NCBI RefSeq assembly: GCF_946478885.1
Contig: NZ_CAMLDX010000025.1
Location: forward strand, 1-38,801
Direction: 5' to 3'
DNA length: 38,801 nt
Source of the DNA: an uncultured Bacillus sp.
GTDB taxonomy: Bacteria > Bacillota > Bacilli > Bacillales_B > DSM-18226
Each line of letters opens with the position of its first letter. Positions within the stretch are counted from its first letter, which is position 1. Below, piece by piece: positions 27,944 to 38,749 of the stretch. The position numbers were made by a program, and so were the translations under genes. The notes beneath the pieces are model-generated. The model was not told the DNA's origin. It ran no database searches and worked only from the letters and a program-made list of their open reading frames with translations.

Positions 27944-29341
27944 CTATTTCACTAGTTCTTTACGAACATCCACGAATTTTCCATAAATAGCTGCATTTGC
28001 CGCCATAGCAGGGCTGACAAGATGGGTTCTGGCGCCTGCGCCTTGTCTTCCTTCAAAATTACGGTTTGAAGTAGATGCACAATGTTCGCCGGAAGGCACT
28101 ACATCATTATTCATACTCAAACACATACTACAGCCAGCATCTCTCCATTCAAAGCCTGCTTCCATAAAGATTTTATCTAATCCCTCTTCTTCAGCCTGCT
28201 TTTTCACTTGCTGCGATCCTGGCACGACTAATGCTCTTACAGATGGATGAGCTTTTCTTCCCTTTGCTACTGCGGCAGCACTTCGTAAATCTTCAATACG
28301 GGAATTTGTACATGAACCGATAAACACATGCTGGATCGCAATATCTTCGATTGCTTGTCCTTCTTTTAAACCCATATATTGAAGAGCGCTTGCTAATGCT
28401 TTACGTTCAGTTTCGCTTTCACACTGCTCCAAGCTTGGAATTCGATCATTGATTTTCGCTGTCATGGATGGATTTGTTCCCCAGCTTACCATTGGTGCAA
28501 TATCTTTCCCATCGATGGCAATGACTTGATCGTAGGTTGCATCTTCATCCGAAACCAATTCCTTCCATACTGCAACAGCCTGCTCAAAATTCTTTGGTGC
28601 ATATTTTCTTCCCTTCAGATAAGAGAATGTTGTTTCATCCGGAGCCACCAAACCAGCTCTGGCACCGCCCTCGATAGACATATTACATACAGTCATTCTT
28701 TCCTCCATGGACATATTACGAATAACCTCTCCGCAATATTCAATCACATGACCCGTACCGAAGTTAATACCAAATTTGCCAAGTACATACAGGATAACAT
28801 CTTTGGCTGTCACACCCGGAGCTAATTGACCATTTATTTCAAGCTTTAATGTTTTCGGTTTTGATTGCCAAATTGTTTGCGTGGCCATAACATGTTCAAC
28901 TTCACTAGTCCCGATTCCAAATGCAAGCGCGCCGAATGCGCCATGTGTCGAGGTATGGCTATCTCCGCAAACAATGGTTTTGCCTGGCTGGGTCAAGCCT
29001 AATTCAGGCCCGATAACATGGACAATCCCTTGTTCCGGACTGTCCAGCCCTGCCAAAGGAACCCCAAACTCATTACAATTCTTCTCTAAGGTTGTCATTT
29101 GGTTGAGTGCCACTTCATCTTCAATGACAAAACGGTTTAATGTTGGTACATTGTGGTCCATTGTAGCAAACGTTCTATCCGGTCTTCTAAGTTTGCGCCC
29201 TTTCATTCGTAGACCTGAAAACGCCTGAGGTGATGTTACTTCGTGGACAAGGTGTAAATCAATATATAATAAATCCGGTTTACCTTCTTCTTGATGGACA
29301 ACATGTTTTTCCCAGATTTTATCAATGATAGACTTTCCCAT
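27944..29341 (-). CDS. leuC: 3-isopropylmalate dehydratase large subunit
   Basis: Aconitase-family iron-sulphur enzyme converting 2-isopropylmalate to 3-isopropylmalate with LeuD. The 4Fe-4S ligands are the cysteine in FIGSCTNSR and the pair in [10 protein letters not shown]. Other landmarks are [20 protein letters not shown] and the substrate-site Arg residues. I use the ATG at 29341 (465 residues, normal length), directly after AAGGAGGAG; the open frame 22 codons further upstream runs through the intercistronic hairpin and lacks a ribosome binding site. Confidence 0.97.
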   Translation of the reverse strand: MGKSIIDKIWEKHVVHQEEGKPDLLYIDLHLVHEVTSPQAFSGLRMKGRKLRRPDRTFATMDHNVPTLNRFVIEDEVALNQMTTLEKNCNEFGVPLAGLDSPEQGIVHVIGPELGLTQPGKTIVCGDSHTSTHGAFGALAFGIGTSEVEHVMATQTIWQSKPKTLKLEINGQLAPGVTAKDVILYVLGKFGINFGTGHVIEYCGEVIRNMSMEERMTVCNMSIEGGARAGLVAPDETTFSYLKGRKYAPKNFEQAVAVWKELVSDEDATYDQVIAIDGKDIAPMVSWGTNPSMTAKINDRIPSLEQCESETERKALASALQYMGLKEGQAIEDIAIQHVFIGSCTNSRIEDLRSAAAVAKGRKAHPSVRALVVPGSQQVKKQAEEEGLDKIFMEAGFEWRDAGCSMCLSMNNDVVPSGEHCASTSNRNFEGRQGAGARTHLVSPAMAANAAIYGKFVDVRKELVK

Positions 29342-29371
29342 CTTGCTCCTCCTTAATAGGTATGAATGATA

Positions 29372-29424
29372 AAATTCCTGCAAACTGTATGTGATTTGGT
29401 ATCTCATTCAGCATGCAGGAATTT
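29372..29424 (-). other. Intercistronic hairpin between leuB and leuC
   Basis: A 10-bp perfect inverted repeat AAATTCCTGC / GCAGGAATTT with a 33-base loop, ending 20 bases upstream of the leuC ribosome binding site. It may act as a processing or stability element; the B. subtilis ilv-leu mRNA is known to be cut into pieces of different stability. Confidence 0.5.
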
Positions 29425-29495
29425 TTTTAAGTTTGTAAAACGTTCTGCTTTTTATTCAAAAAAGCTAATTCATTTCGATTTCACAACCGATTATT

Positions 29496-30614
29496 TTAGG
29501 ATAATGAATAAGCATCCATGATTTTGGAAAGTGCTTCATTATCTAAAATTACTGCCTTCACTTCATTGGTCATTTCAGTAGTAGAAACCGGTTTTTTCCC
29601 TTCTGACATTAAATCCTGGGTTCTGAAGCCTGCATTTAGTACTTCATTGATCGCATGCTCAATCACTGCAGCCTCTTTCTTCAGTCCAAAGGATACACGA
29701 AGCAGCATAGCAGCCGACAGAATGGTAGCCAACGGATTGGCAATATTTTTCCCTGCAATATCAGGAGCTGAGCCGTGAATTGGTTCATACAAATACGGAC
29801 CTTCATCTGAAATACTTGCAGATGGAAGCATGCCAAGTGAACCAGTCAAAACAGAAGCTTCATCACTTAAAATATCGCCGAACATATTCTCCGTAACAAC
29901 GACATCAAATTGTTTCGGGTTTCGAACTAATTGCATAGCTGCATTATCAACAAGCATATGCTCCAGTGTGATTTCCGGAAATTCCTTGCTGATTTCCATA
30001 GCCGTTTCCCGCCACACCCTGCTTGATTCCAAAACATTTGCCTTATCAATCGAAGTCACTTTTTTTCTTCTTGCAGAGGCTAATTCAAATGCTTTTCGAA
30101 TAACTCTTCTCATTTCATCTTTTTCATAATACAAGGTATCAACAACGGCTTCTTTGCCGTCCACTACCCGACGCTCTCTAGGTTTTCCAAAATAAATTCC
30201 GCCTGTTAATTCCCTAACCATTAGCATATCAACACCGGAGATAATCTCTTTTCTTAGTGGTGAAGAATTCGCCAAGCTCTCGTAGTAAGTGGTTGGACGC
30301 AGATTTGCAAAAAGATTTAATTCTTTGCGAATTTGTAATAACCCTTGTTCCGGACGGAGATGTACCGGCAGACTATCATATTTTGGACCTCCGACAGCAC
30401 CGAGAAGAATAGCATCGCTTTCCTTGCAAAGTCTGATGGTATCGTCTGGAAGCGGCATTCCGGTTGATTCATAAGCAGAGCCGCCTATCTCTCCATAAGA
30501 AAATGAAAAATTATGATTAAAGCGCTCAGCTATCGTTTGTAAAATCTCAATCGCACCTTGTATGATCTCTTTGCCAATCCCATCACCCGGCAATACGGCG
30601 ATTCTTTTCTCCAT
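29496..30614 (-). CDS. leuB: 3-isopropylmalate dehydrogenase
   Basis: NAD-dependent oxidative decarboxylation of 3-isopropylmalate to 2-oxoisocaproate. In 372 residues the start IAVLPGDGIGKEI, the substrate arginines in LRPEQGLLQIRKELNLFANLRP and the Tyr in MVRELTGGIYFG are visible. The Lys in SIDKANVLESSRVWR, metal-binding Asp residues in LVDNAAMQLV and FGDILSDEAS, and GSAPDIAGKNIANP (NAD site) complete the set. The ATG follows GGAGGG. Fourth-step enzyme within leuABCD. Confidence 0.97.
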   Translation of the reverse strand: MEKRIAVLPGDGIGKEIIQGAIEILQTIAERFNHNFSFSYGEIGGSAYESTGMPLPDDTIRLCKESDAILLGAVGGPKYDSLPVHLRPEQGLLQIRKELNLFANLRPTTYYESLANSSPLRKEIISGVDMLMVRELTGGIYFGKPRERRVVDGKEAVVDTLYYEKDEMRRVIRKAFELASARRKKVTSIDKANVLESSRVWRETAMEISKEFPEITLEHMLVDNAAMQLVRNPKQFDVVVTENMFGDILSDEASVLTGSLGMLPSASISDEGPYLYEPIHGSAPDIAGKNIANPLATILSAAMLLRVSFGLKKEAAVIEHAINEVLNAGFRTQDLMSEGKKPVSTTEMTNEVKAVILDNEALSKIMDAYSLS

Positions 30615-30656
30615 GGTTATCCCTCCGTCGATTTACTATCGCTAAATCAAAATGTC

Positions 30657-30694
30657 GAGATACCAAAGCAGAATACAGGCTGCCAAGGTATCTC
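30657..30694 (-). other. Intercistronic hairpin between leuA and leuB
   Basis: An 8-bp perfect inverted repeat GAGATACC / GGTATCTC around a 22-base loop, in the 91-base gap between leuA and leuB. No U-run follows. Like the hairpin before leuC, it could direct mRNA processing. Confidence 0.45.
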
Positions 30695-30705
30695 TAATGC
30701 TAGTA

Positions 30706-33274
<2,569 letters not shown>

Positions 33275-33418
33275 CTAATTAAAAGTTTATTTTTTCTTCG
33301 ATAACATCCATCGCTCAAAGTATGTGCAATAGATGTATATATAATTTCCTGTTTGCGGTTTTCTCGCTGGTTTTGAGTTCCGCTACAGGGGATTATCATT
33401 CATTCGGCTGCAAAATCA

Positions 33419-33937
33419 TTAAACAATGGATATTTTAGGAGAATTCCCCTGTAATTGCATGCCTCTAGGGAAAGCTGTCGTTCCCGTTCTAGCAAGCTCT
33501 TTAATGCCATATGGTTTAATCAGTTCAATAAAGGCATCAATCTTTTCCGATTCTCCCGTGATTTGAATCACAATACTGTCCTTGCTGACATCTACGATAG
33601 AAGCACGGAAGGGATCGATTAAGGAATAAATCTCATGTCTCGTCGCCGGAAGTGTTGGTACCTTTAGTAAAGCAAGCTCACGGGATACAATCGATTGATC
33701 TGAAATATCTACCACTTTCAACACATCAATTTGTTTGTTTAATTGTTTTGTGATTTGTTCAATGATTCTGTCATCTTCAACTTGAACAACACAGGTGATT
33801 CTTGAAATGCCCTCTTGTTCAGAATGTCCTACAGAAATACTTTCAATATTATAGTTTCTTTTAGAAAATAAATTGGTAATTCGATTAAGTACCCCTGGAC
33901 GATTGAGAACGGTTAAACTAATGATTCTCTTGTTCAT
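33419..33937 (-). CDS. ilvN: Acetolactate synthase small (regulatory) subunit
   Basis: Regulatory partner of IlvB that conveys valine feedback inhibition. The 172 residues have an N-terminal ACT domain (about 4-80, [24 protein letters not shown]) and the C-terminal ALS small-subunit domain (about 85-160). The start overlaps the ilvB stop by 4 bases (ATGA), which couples their translation. Also called ilvH in some genomes. Confidence 0.97.
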   Translation of the reverse strand: MNKRIISLTVLNRPGVLNRITNLFSKRNYNIESISVGHSEQEGISRITCVVQVEDDRIIEQITKQLNKQIDVLKVVDISDQSIVSRELALLKVPTLPATRHEIYSLIDPFRASIVDVSKDSIVIQITGESEKIDAFIELIKPYGIKELARTGTTAFPRGMQLQGNSPKISIV

Positions 33938-35655
33938 TGTTTAGCACCTACCATTTCATGGAGTCCTTTTCCTGCCGGAATCATTGGATATACATTTTCT
34001 CCCGGATCTACTCTAAAATCCAATACAACCGGTTCTTTGCAATGCAGGACTTCATCTAAGATAGCATTTGCTTCTTCATTCGTCTGAATTCGATAGCCTT
34101 TAATGCCATATGCTTCAGCAAGCTTTATGAAATCCGGCTGACCGGGTATTTGGCTATGTGAATACCGTTTGTCATAGAATAGTTCCTGCCATTGTCTTAC
34201 CATTCCAAGCGCCATATTATTGATAATGATAATTTTCACTGGGAGATTATGTTCCCTGATAACAGCAAGCTCCTGCGGGTTCATTTGGAAACCGCCATCT
34301 CCGACAATGGACAACACTATTTTATCCGGTGCTGCAATTTGAGCTCCAATGCTTGCCGGAATGCCGAATCCCATCGTTCCAAGTCCGCCGGAGGTTACCC
34401 ATTTGTCAGCATCCTTAAATGAATAATACTGAGCTGCCCACATTTGATGCTGCCCAACATCCGTAACGACAACGGCTTCTCCCTTTGTTTTCTCATACAG
34501 CATATTTATGATATTTTGCGGTTTTAAATACTTACAGGCTTTATCGTCACAATAATACGGATAGTCTTGTTTCCACTTATTAATCTGTTCAATCCAATCC
34601 TGGTGTACAGGCGGTTTGCCCTGCTGTGCAATTAATTGCTTAAGGGCTTCCTTCGCATCTGCCACTACCGGAATCCTTGTTGGCACATTCTTACCAATTT
34701 CGGCAGGATCAATATCAACATGGGCAATCGTTGCTTTTGAAGCAAAATGCTCTAAGCTTCCTGTTAACCGATCATCAAAACGTGCTCCAATATTGATTAA
34801 TAAATCACATTCATACATTGCCATATTCGCAGCATAACATCCATGCATACCTCCCATGCCGATGAATAATTCATGTTCTGCCGGGAATCCTCCAAGTCCT
34901 AACAATGTGTGAACAACCGGGATATTTTGCTGTTCTGCGTATTCCTTCAATTCAGCAGTTGCCTTTGAATGCAGGATACCAGCTCCAGCTAAAATAACCG
35001 GACGTTTTGCTCTGCTGACAGCCTCTGTTAATTTACGAATTTGTAGATAATTTGGTTGCAGGGTTGGCTGATATCCCGGTAGATTTACCTCGGCTTTTTG
35101 CTGCTTCTCAACCACAGCGGTCGCAATGTCCTTTGGAAAATCGATTAGTACCGGTCCCGGACGACCTGTTGATGCAATATAAAAGGCTTCCTTAATGATA
35201 CGGGAAATATCATTAATGTCGCGCAACTGATAATTATGTTTTGTTATTGGTGTAGTAATTCCAAGTATATCTGCTTCTTGGAAAGCATCCGTTCCAATCA
35301 CCCCAGTTGCAACCTGACCGGTAAAGACCACTAATGGGATGGAATCCATCATAGCATCCGCTAAACCTGTAACAATATTTGTGGCTCCTGGTCCTGATGT
35401 GACAATGACAACTCCTGGCTTACCCGAAATTCTTGCATAACCCTCAGCCGCGTGAATAGCTCCTTGTTCGTGACGCGGGAGGATATGACGAATCTTTGAA
35501 TCATAGATTTTGTCATAGATCGGTAAGACAGCTCCACCAGGATAACCAAAGATGACATCTACACATTCCTCTTCTAACGCTTTTAAAAATAATTCTGCCC
35601 CACTAATCAGTTGTTTTTCAGCCTTTATCCCGGCAAAGGCAGTTTCCTGCAACAT
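33934..35655 (-). CDS. ilvB: Acetolactate synthase large (catalytic) subunit
   Basis: Thiamine diphosphate and FAD enzyme making acetolactate from pyruvate, and acetohydroxybutyrate from pyruvate plus oxobutyrate. In 573 residues the catalytic Glu63 is in [17 protein letters not shown]. The central FAD domain and the ThDP motif [13 protein letters not shown]...NN (about 450-485) are present, and the N-terminus has [13 protein letters not shown]. The ATG follows GAGGAGG. First gene of ilvBNC-leuABCD, behind a leucine T-box leader. Confidence 0.98.
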   Translation of the reverse strand: MLQETAFAGIKAEKQLISGAELFLKALEEECVDVIFGYPGGAVLPIYDKIYDSKIRHILPRHEQGAIHAAEGYARISGKPGVVIVTSGPGATNIVTGLADAMMDSIPLVVFTGQVATGVIGTDAFQEADILGITTPITKHNYQLRDINDISRIIKEAFYIASTGRPGPVLIDFPKDIATAVVEKQQKAEVNLPGYQPTLQPNYLQIRKLTEAVSRAKRPVILAGAGILHSKATAELKEYAEQQNIPVVHTLLGLGGFPAEHELFIGMGGMHGCYAANMAMYECDLLINIGARFDDRLTGSLEHFASKATIAHVDIDPAEIGKNVPTRIPVVADAKEALKQLIAQQGKPPVHQDWIEQINKWKQDYPYYCDDKACKYLKPQNIINMLYEKTKGEAVVVTDVGQHQMWAAQYYSFKDADKWVTSGGLGTMGFGIPASIGAQIAAPDKIVLSIVGDGGFQMNPQELAVIREHNLPVKIIIINNMALGMVRQWQELFYDKRYSHSQIPGQPDFIKLAEAYGIKGYRIQTNEEANAILDEVLHCKEPVVLDFRVDPGENVYPMIPAGKGLHEMVGAKQ

Positions 35656-35696
35656 CGATTAAACCTCCTCTTTCCATTTGAAATGAATGCAATATA

Positions 35697-35975
35697 AAAA
35701 GCCCTTCCACCCCCCACTTACCTCATCGGCAAAGGGGTGAAAAGGCTTTGAAACCTGTTCCACGGTACCACCCTTGTTTACGCACTACGCGTACACTCAT
35801 GAACAATAGTTGTTCGTTTTTATAACGAGTGTCAAGCACCCGTCCAGCCTTAATAAATTTCCATTGTTCAGGCCGGAACTCAGAGGCGAGTTCATTATAT
35901 ACTGGATTCACCGGCTCGCAGCTACCCCGGCTCTCTGAGCAATCACACGCATATAACTACTTATCCTCTTCATCG
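35697..35975 (-). promoter_or_regulatory. Leucine-specific T-box leader (CUC specifier)
   Basis: On the minus strand the T-box signature AAGGGTGGTACCGTGG is at 35760-35775. The specifier CTC sits in GAACTCGCCTC at 35888-35890, the same codon and context known for the B. subtilis ilv-leu leader. The terminator hairpin AAAGCC...GGGCTTTTT is at 35698-35749. Uncharged tRNA-Leu should pair with CUC and allow read-through into ilvB. The 5' end of stem I is approximate. Confidence 0.94.
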
Positions 35976-36056
35976 TTTTCAGTCATTCTTCTGTAATTAG
36001 TTCTATCCTATGCTGTCAGTTGTAAACTATTCAATGAATGTAAGTTAAATGGATGA

Positions 36057-36071
36057 AATATTCTGTAAAAT
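36057..36071 (-). promoter_or_regulatory. Candidate CodY box in the ilvB leader
   Basis: The 15-base site ATTTTACAGAATATT (minus strand) matches the CodY consensus AATTTTCWGAAAATT at 12 of 15 positions. It lies about 60-75 bases downstream of the predicted start of transcription, where CodY could block elongation. CodY control of ilv-leu is known in B. subtilis. Confidence 0.5.
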
Positions 36072-36139
36072 ACATATAAACAGTAGTTTTATATTTCACA
36101 AGACTTTTTATTGCAATTATTATTCCTTTTGTTGAGACT

Positions 36140-36168
36140 ATATTACGCTCATTTTACGTTTGAGTCAA
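36140..36168 (-). promoter_or_regulatory. Sigma-A promoter of the ilv-leu operon
   Basis: TTGACT (36163-36168) and TAATAT (36140-36145) with an ideal 17-base spacer on the minus strand. The untranslated leader to ilvB would be about 480 bases, holding the CodY box and T-box. A perfect 12-base palindrome ATTCTTAAGAAT (36173-36184) touches the -35 region and could be an operator. Confidence 0.75.
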
Positions 36169-36270
36169 TACCATTCTTAAGAATAATTCGATAAATTTAA
36201 AAAAGCAATTCTATTATGAATTTGTTTTTCAACATAATACCTCTCTACGCACACAAAGACTCACATAGCA

Positions 36271-36288
36271 AAGTTAAATATTTAACTT
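36271..36288. repeat. Perfect 18-bp palindrome
   Basis: AAGTTAAATATTTAACTT reads the same on both strands. It is 16 bases left of the pseudoknot-capable block, in a stretch without genes. It could be an operator or part of a palindromic element. Confidence 0.5.
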
Positions 36289-36303
36289 AGAGGCAATAAA
36301 CAA

Positions 36304-36374
36304 TTGCGGGGGTATTGTGAGATAAACAAGAGATACTCCCGCAATATGCACAACTGTGTTAGCATCTCTTGTTT
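36304..36374 (+). ncRNA. Pseudoknot-capable overlapping inverted repeats
   Basis: Two long inverted repeats interlock. TTGCGGGGGTA (36304-36314) pairs with TACTCCCGCAA (36334-36344). AAACAAGAGAT (36324-36334) pairs with ATCTCTTGTTT (36364-36374). The loop of the first is the left arm of the second, the exact topology of an H-type pseudoknot. The single mismatch is a G-U wobble only on the plus strand, which favours plus-strand RNA. A weak GTTT...AAAC hairpin with TTTTTT follows (36371-36393). No promoter was identified, and transcription is not shown. Confidence 0.35.
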
Positions 36375-36498
36375 GTTCACAAAAACTTTTTTATATCAAG
36401 GATTAATCATGGCATCCCAAGAGAATATATATCTTTTTTTCATGCCTTGCTTTTTTTCTTCTTTACTGCATTGTTCCATCTGAAAGACCTAAAATAAA

Positions 36499-36522
36499 AA
36501 GAGCCCCAAAATAAGGACTCTT
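36499..36522 (-). terminator. Terminator of the 127-aa gene
   Basis: AAGAG-t-CC pairs with GG-gc-TCTT on the minus strand, followed by TTTTTATTTT, about 28 bases past the gene's stop. Confidence 0.65.
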
Positions 36523-36549
36523 GCATAATCAAGATATTTTTTGATACTT

Positions 36550-36933
36550 CTATTTTGTTTCTTTTGGTTCCTCTCCTATTACTCCCATTCCTTCTAGAAT
36601 TATTTTTGCATCTTTATTTAAATATGATACAGTATCATTCCTCAAAAAAATCTTTGAATTCTCCTTTAACATTACCTTAATTCCTCTTAAATCAAATTTA
36701 TATGCATAGACATTAATCGAATTGATAACGGCAAGCTCTTTTCTTGACAGTGGATCAACCCCTGATTTTTTTTGATCTAATAAGAAATCAAGTAATGACC
36801 TTGCGTTGCTGTTTAGAAGTGCCTTGCGCTTGCTTAGTAACTCTAAATTCTCTTCGATATATTTCCTTGTTGTAACCAAATCAAGATTTTCTACACTTTC
36901 ATTAATTTTTGCTGCTAATTCTCTCAGTTGCAT
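36550..36933 (-). CDS. Conserved-looking hypothetical protein (127 aa)
   Basis: A 127-residue, mainly helical, soluble protein with a clear ribosome binding site (AGGAGG, 8 bases before ATG) and its own terminator. It opens MQLRELAAKINESVENLDL and ends ...EGMGVIGEEPKETK, with helices rich in Leu, Lys and Asn and no membrane segment or cysteine. I have a sense of similar short proteins in Bacillus accessory regions but cannot name a family or function. It stands alone between the ilv-leu promoter region and the tRNA-like gene. Confidence 0.7.
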   Translation of the reverse strand: MQLRELAAKINESVENLDLVTTRKYIEENLELLSKRKALLNSNARSLLDFLLDQKKSGVDPLSRKELAVINSINVYAYKFDLRGIKVMLKENSKIFLRNDTVSYLNKDAKIILEGMGVIGEEPKETK

Positions 36934-37002
36934 TCTTTTTCCTCCTGACTTTTCAACCCTTATTTTTATCGGTTTAAAAAGTCATAAATAAATGGGGAAC
37001 AT

Positions 37003-37030
37003 TAAAAAGAGTCCTAAACTAGAACTCTTT
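37003..37030 (-). terminator. Second terminator downstream of the tRNA-like gene
   Basis: AAAGAGT / ACTCTTT stem with an 11-base loop. On the minus strand it ends in TTTTTAAT. It lies between the tRNA-like gene and the promoter-proximal region of the 127-aa gene. Confidence 0.6.
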
Positions 37031-37081
37031 GTGATAGTTATATATGATTGAATGTTTTCCATCGATTTCTTAGCAAAAACT

Positions 37082-37123
37082 AAATACTCACAAATATCGA
37101 TATATCAACATTTGTGAGTATTT
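37082..37123. terminator. Strong terminator after the tRNA-like gene
   Basis: A perfect 14-bp stem AAATACTCACAAAT / ATTTGTGAGTATTT with a 14-base loop; the minus-strand exit reads AGTTTTTG. It is about 38 bases past the tRNA-like 3' end. Confidence 0.8.
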
Positions 37124-37160
37124 AAATGATTATTAATCTTAATTAAAACGAACTCGGTAG

Positions 37161-37230
<70 letters not shown>

Positions 37231-37234
<4 letters not shown>

Positions 37235-37258
37235 TATCGCTGTTTAGTTGACGTTCAA
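37231..37258 (-). promoter_or_regulatory. Promoter-like sequence abutting the tRNA-like gene
   Basis: TTGAAC (37253-37258) and TATAAT (37231-37236) with a 16-base spacer. The -10 falls where the missing acceptor strand should be, so a transcript would begin inside the D arm. Confidence 0.35.
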
Positions 37259-37295
37259 TACAACGGTCACTTTTCGAACTTAGATCGTTACATCT

Positions 37296-37324
37296 ATTAT
37301 AACGGTCTAAATTAATAATTTCAA
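37296..37324 (-). promoter_or_regulatory. Strong sigma-A promoter upstream of the tRNA-like gene
   Basis: TTGAAA (37319-37324) and a perfect TATAAT (37296-37301) spaced exactly 17 bases on the minus strand. Transcription would start near 37289, about 55 bases before the tRNA-like body, and end at the 14-bp-stem terminator, giving an RNA of about 200 bases. Confidence 0.6.
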
Positions 37325-37391
37325 TTATATTGTGTAATAATTTTCACACGTTAAAATACTGTCAATTAACAGGATTTTCTTATGTTTCAAA

Positions 37392-37419
37392 CAGTAAATG
37401 TTTTTTTACTCCGATTGCA
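37392..37419. repeat. Diverged direct repeat, copy A (left of the endonuclease gene)
   Basis: GATTGCA and CAGTAAATGT at fixed spacing; 20 of 28 positions agree with copy B at 38722-38749. In this copy GATTGCA is the loop of the hairpin ACTCC / GGAGT (37408-37424). Confidence 0.35.
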
Positions 37420-37424
37420 GGAGT

Positions 37425-37735
37425 GAATGTGCAATATTATATTTTATTGAACAAACCTTTGTTTTCGGTGATAAGTAGCCCGCACACCTAATTATTCAGT
37501 AAAATTTGTTATGAAAATTGTTCATTTACCACCCCTAAAAGCATTTGGAATTTTGTGTAAATTAAAAAACTTTAAAAAAGAAAAAAGAGCCCGCAGTTTA
37601 GCTAGCTCATTAATAAGTTTCTGGCAAATCTAAAATCCGGCCAACAACAGTTGACACTCTTCTAAAATAAGTGAAGATATTCTTCCCAATATTAATTTGT
37701 AGCGAGCGAAACGCAAACAGTAACTCTCGCGTTCT
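37425..37735. other. Gap left of the endonuclease gene with possible relics
   Basis: No intact gene. At 37541-37562 the minus-strand text AATTTACACAAAATTCC resembles terminal repeats of IS256-type elements as I remember them. At 37610-37735 a minus-strand frame of 41 codons without start (ending STVVGRILDLPETY) looks protein-like. Both are weak. A possible terminator of the endonuclease gene is listed separately. Confidence 0.25.
37587..37608 (-). terminator. Weak terminator downstream of the endonuclease gene
   Basis: GAGC-ta-GC...GC-g-GCTC on the minus strand followed by TTTTTTC. The stem is short. It is 140 bases past the stop of the endonuclease gene. Confidence 0.35.
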
Positions 37736-37746
37736 TTACAAAATTC

Positions 37747-38622
37747 TTATTTAATTAACTCCACAATTGCACCGTTTTTTAAATCATTAATGTTGTAGAG
37801 TTTTGGTAATACATCAAACGTTTCTTCAAGGTTGTGTCTTGCACTATTCCATCCTTGACCATCTGTGAACCAAACAAACTCTACACCGTCAATTCCTTGT
37901 GATTCAAGAGTAATACTCTTATAACTTCTTGCTGTTTCGTTTAATTTTGAACCTCCACTTGAATAAAAATTTACTTCAATTAAGTATATCTTTGAATTTG
38001 TTTTAATAACAAAATCAAATCGTTTTTCAGTACGACCCTTATTTGTAATGGATGATAAGTCTACACCCCATTTTTGGGAAATTTGTGATTGATACATTTC
38101 CTTGAAATAATCGACATTACATACTAATCCTGCTTCCTTAATGAAATTTTCTACTACATTTTCCATAGCATGACCTGTTCGATTTTTACGCCCGTTACTG
38201 TCAAGACCAACTTCAACACCTGTCACATAATCGTACAAGTTGGCAACTATATGATTTTCTAATAAGTTGAAAATACCTGTTTTCTCCATGAACATTACGT
38301 ATTCTTCATTGGAATAATCACGTTTACGGAAGTCAAAATAATAATCTCCCTCTACGTCTTTAATGATAATAGTATCACTCGCATTATTCATTCGTTTAGC
38401 AATAAGAATAGGAATGGCTTTTAAAATTTCAGGATAGCGTTCTAATAATTGGAGAAATTCAAATTTAATATTTTTACTCCCAATTAAACTGTTTAAGATA
38501 CTCAACTCCACTTTTATCTTATCTACATTAGCAAACACTTTAGGAAAATCAGTATAATAAGTCCAATCAGCAACTGTATCCGACATTGTTGCTAACCATT
38601 CAGTAAAATCTCTTTTTTCCAT
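37747..38622 (-). CDS. DpnII/MboI-family type II restriction endonuclease (GATC)
   Basis: A 291-residue enzyme of the DpnII family, which cuts unmethylated GATC. The similarity is strong over the whole length as I recall DpnII: DFTEWLATMSDTVADWTYYTDFPKVF at the N-terminus, then LNSLIGSKNI, DYVTGVEVGLDSNGRKNRTG and SGGSKLNETARSYKSI. The likely nuclease core is RFDFVI...LIEVNFY, with Asp203, Glu216 and Asn218 (a D-ExN variant of PD-D/ExK). The matching Dam-type methyltransferase(s), usually encoded just upstream in the same direction, are not in the window and would lie beyond 38801. The gene is more AT-rich than its neighbours, suggesting transfer. It is flanked by diverged direct repeats. Confidence 0.93.
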   Translation of the reverse strand: MEKRDFTEWLATMSDTVADWTYYTDFPKVFANVDKIKVELSILNSLIGSKNIKFEFLQLLERYPEILKAIPILIAKRMNNASDTIIIKDVEGDYYFDFRKRDYSNEEYVMFMEKTGIFNLLENHIVANLYDYVTGVEVGLDSNGRKNRTGHAMENVVENFIKEAGLVCNVDYFKEMYQSQISQKWGVDLSSITNKGRTEKRFDFVIKTNSKIYLIEVNFYSSGGSKLNETARSYKSITLESQGIDGVEFVWFTDGQGWNSARHNLEETFDVLPKLYNINDLKNGAIVELIK

Positions 38623-38721
38623 TCACCTAACTCCAATCGTTTAAGATATTTTAAATTATTTGGTCAACATCTAATTCTTTTTTCTCCCCTAGTCAGTCTT
38701 TTACAACAATCATATCTTTTG

Positions 38722-38749
38722 CACTGAATGTATATATCCCCTGATTGCA
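38722..38749. repeat. Diverged direct repeat, copy B (right of the endonuclease gene)
   Basis: GATTGCA and CACTGAATGT with the same 28-base span as copy A. GATTGCA again sits between short complementary arms (CCC / GGG). The rest of 38623-38801 shows no gene; a minus-strand frame ending SAKDMIVVKD is too short to judge. Confidence 0.35.

Noticed and set aside
35723..35911. A 62-codon minus-strand frame in the ilv-leu leader
   Set aside because: It coincides with the leucine T-box; the apparent peptide is read from structured RNA. The 61-codon frame at 7415-7600 in the valS leader is rejected for the same reason.
36385..36460. A short GGCAT / ATGCC inverted repeat with T-runs right of the pseudoknot block
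   Set aside because: Only 5 bp of stem with a long AT-rich interior; not distinguishable from chance.
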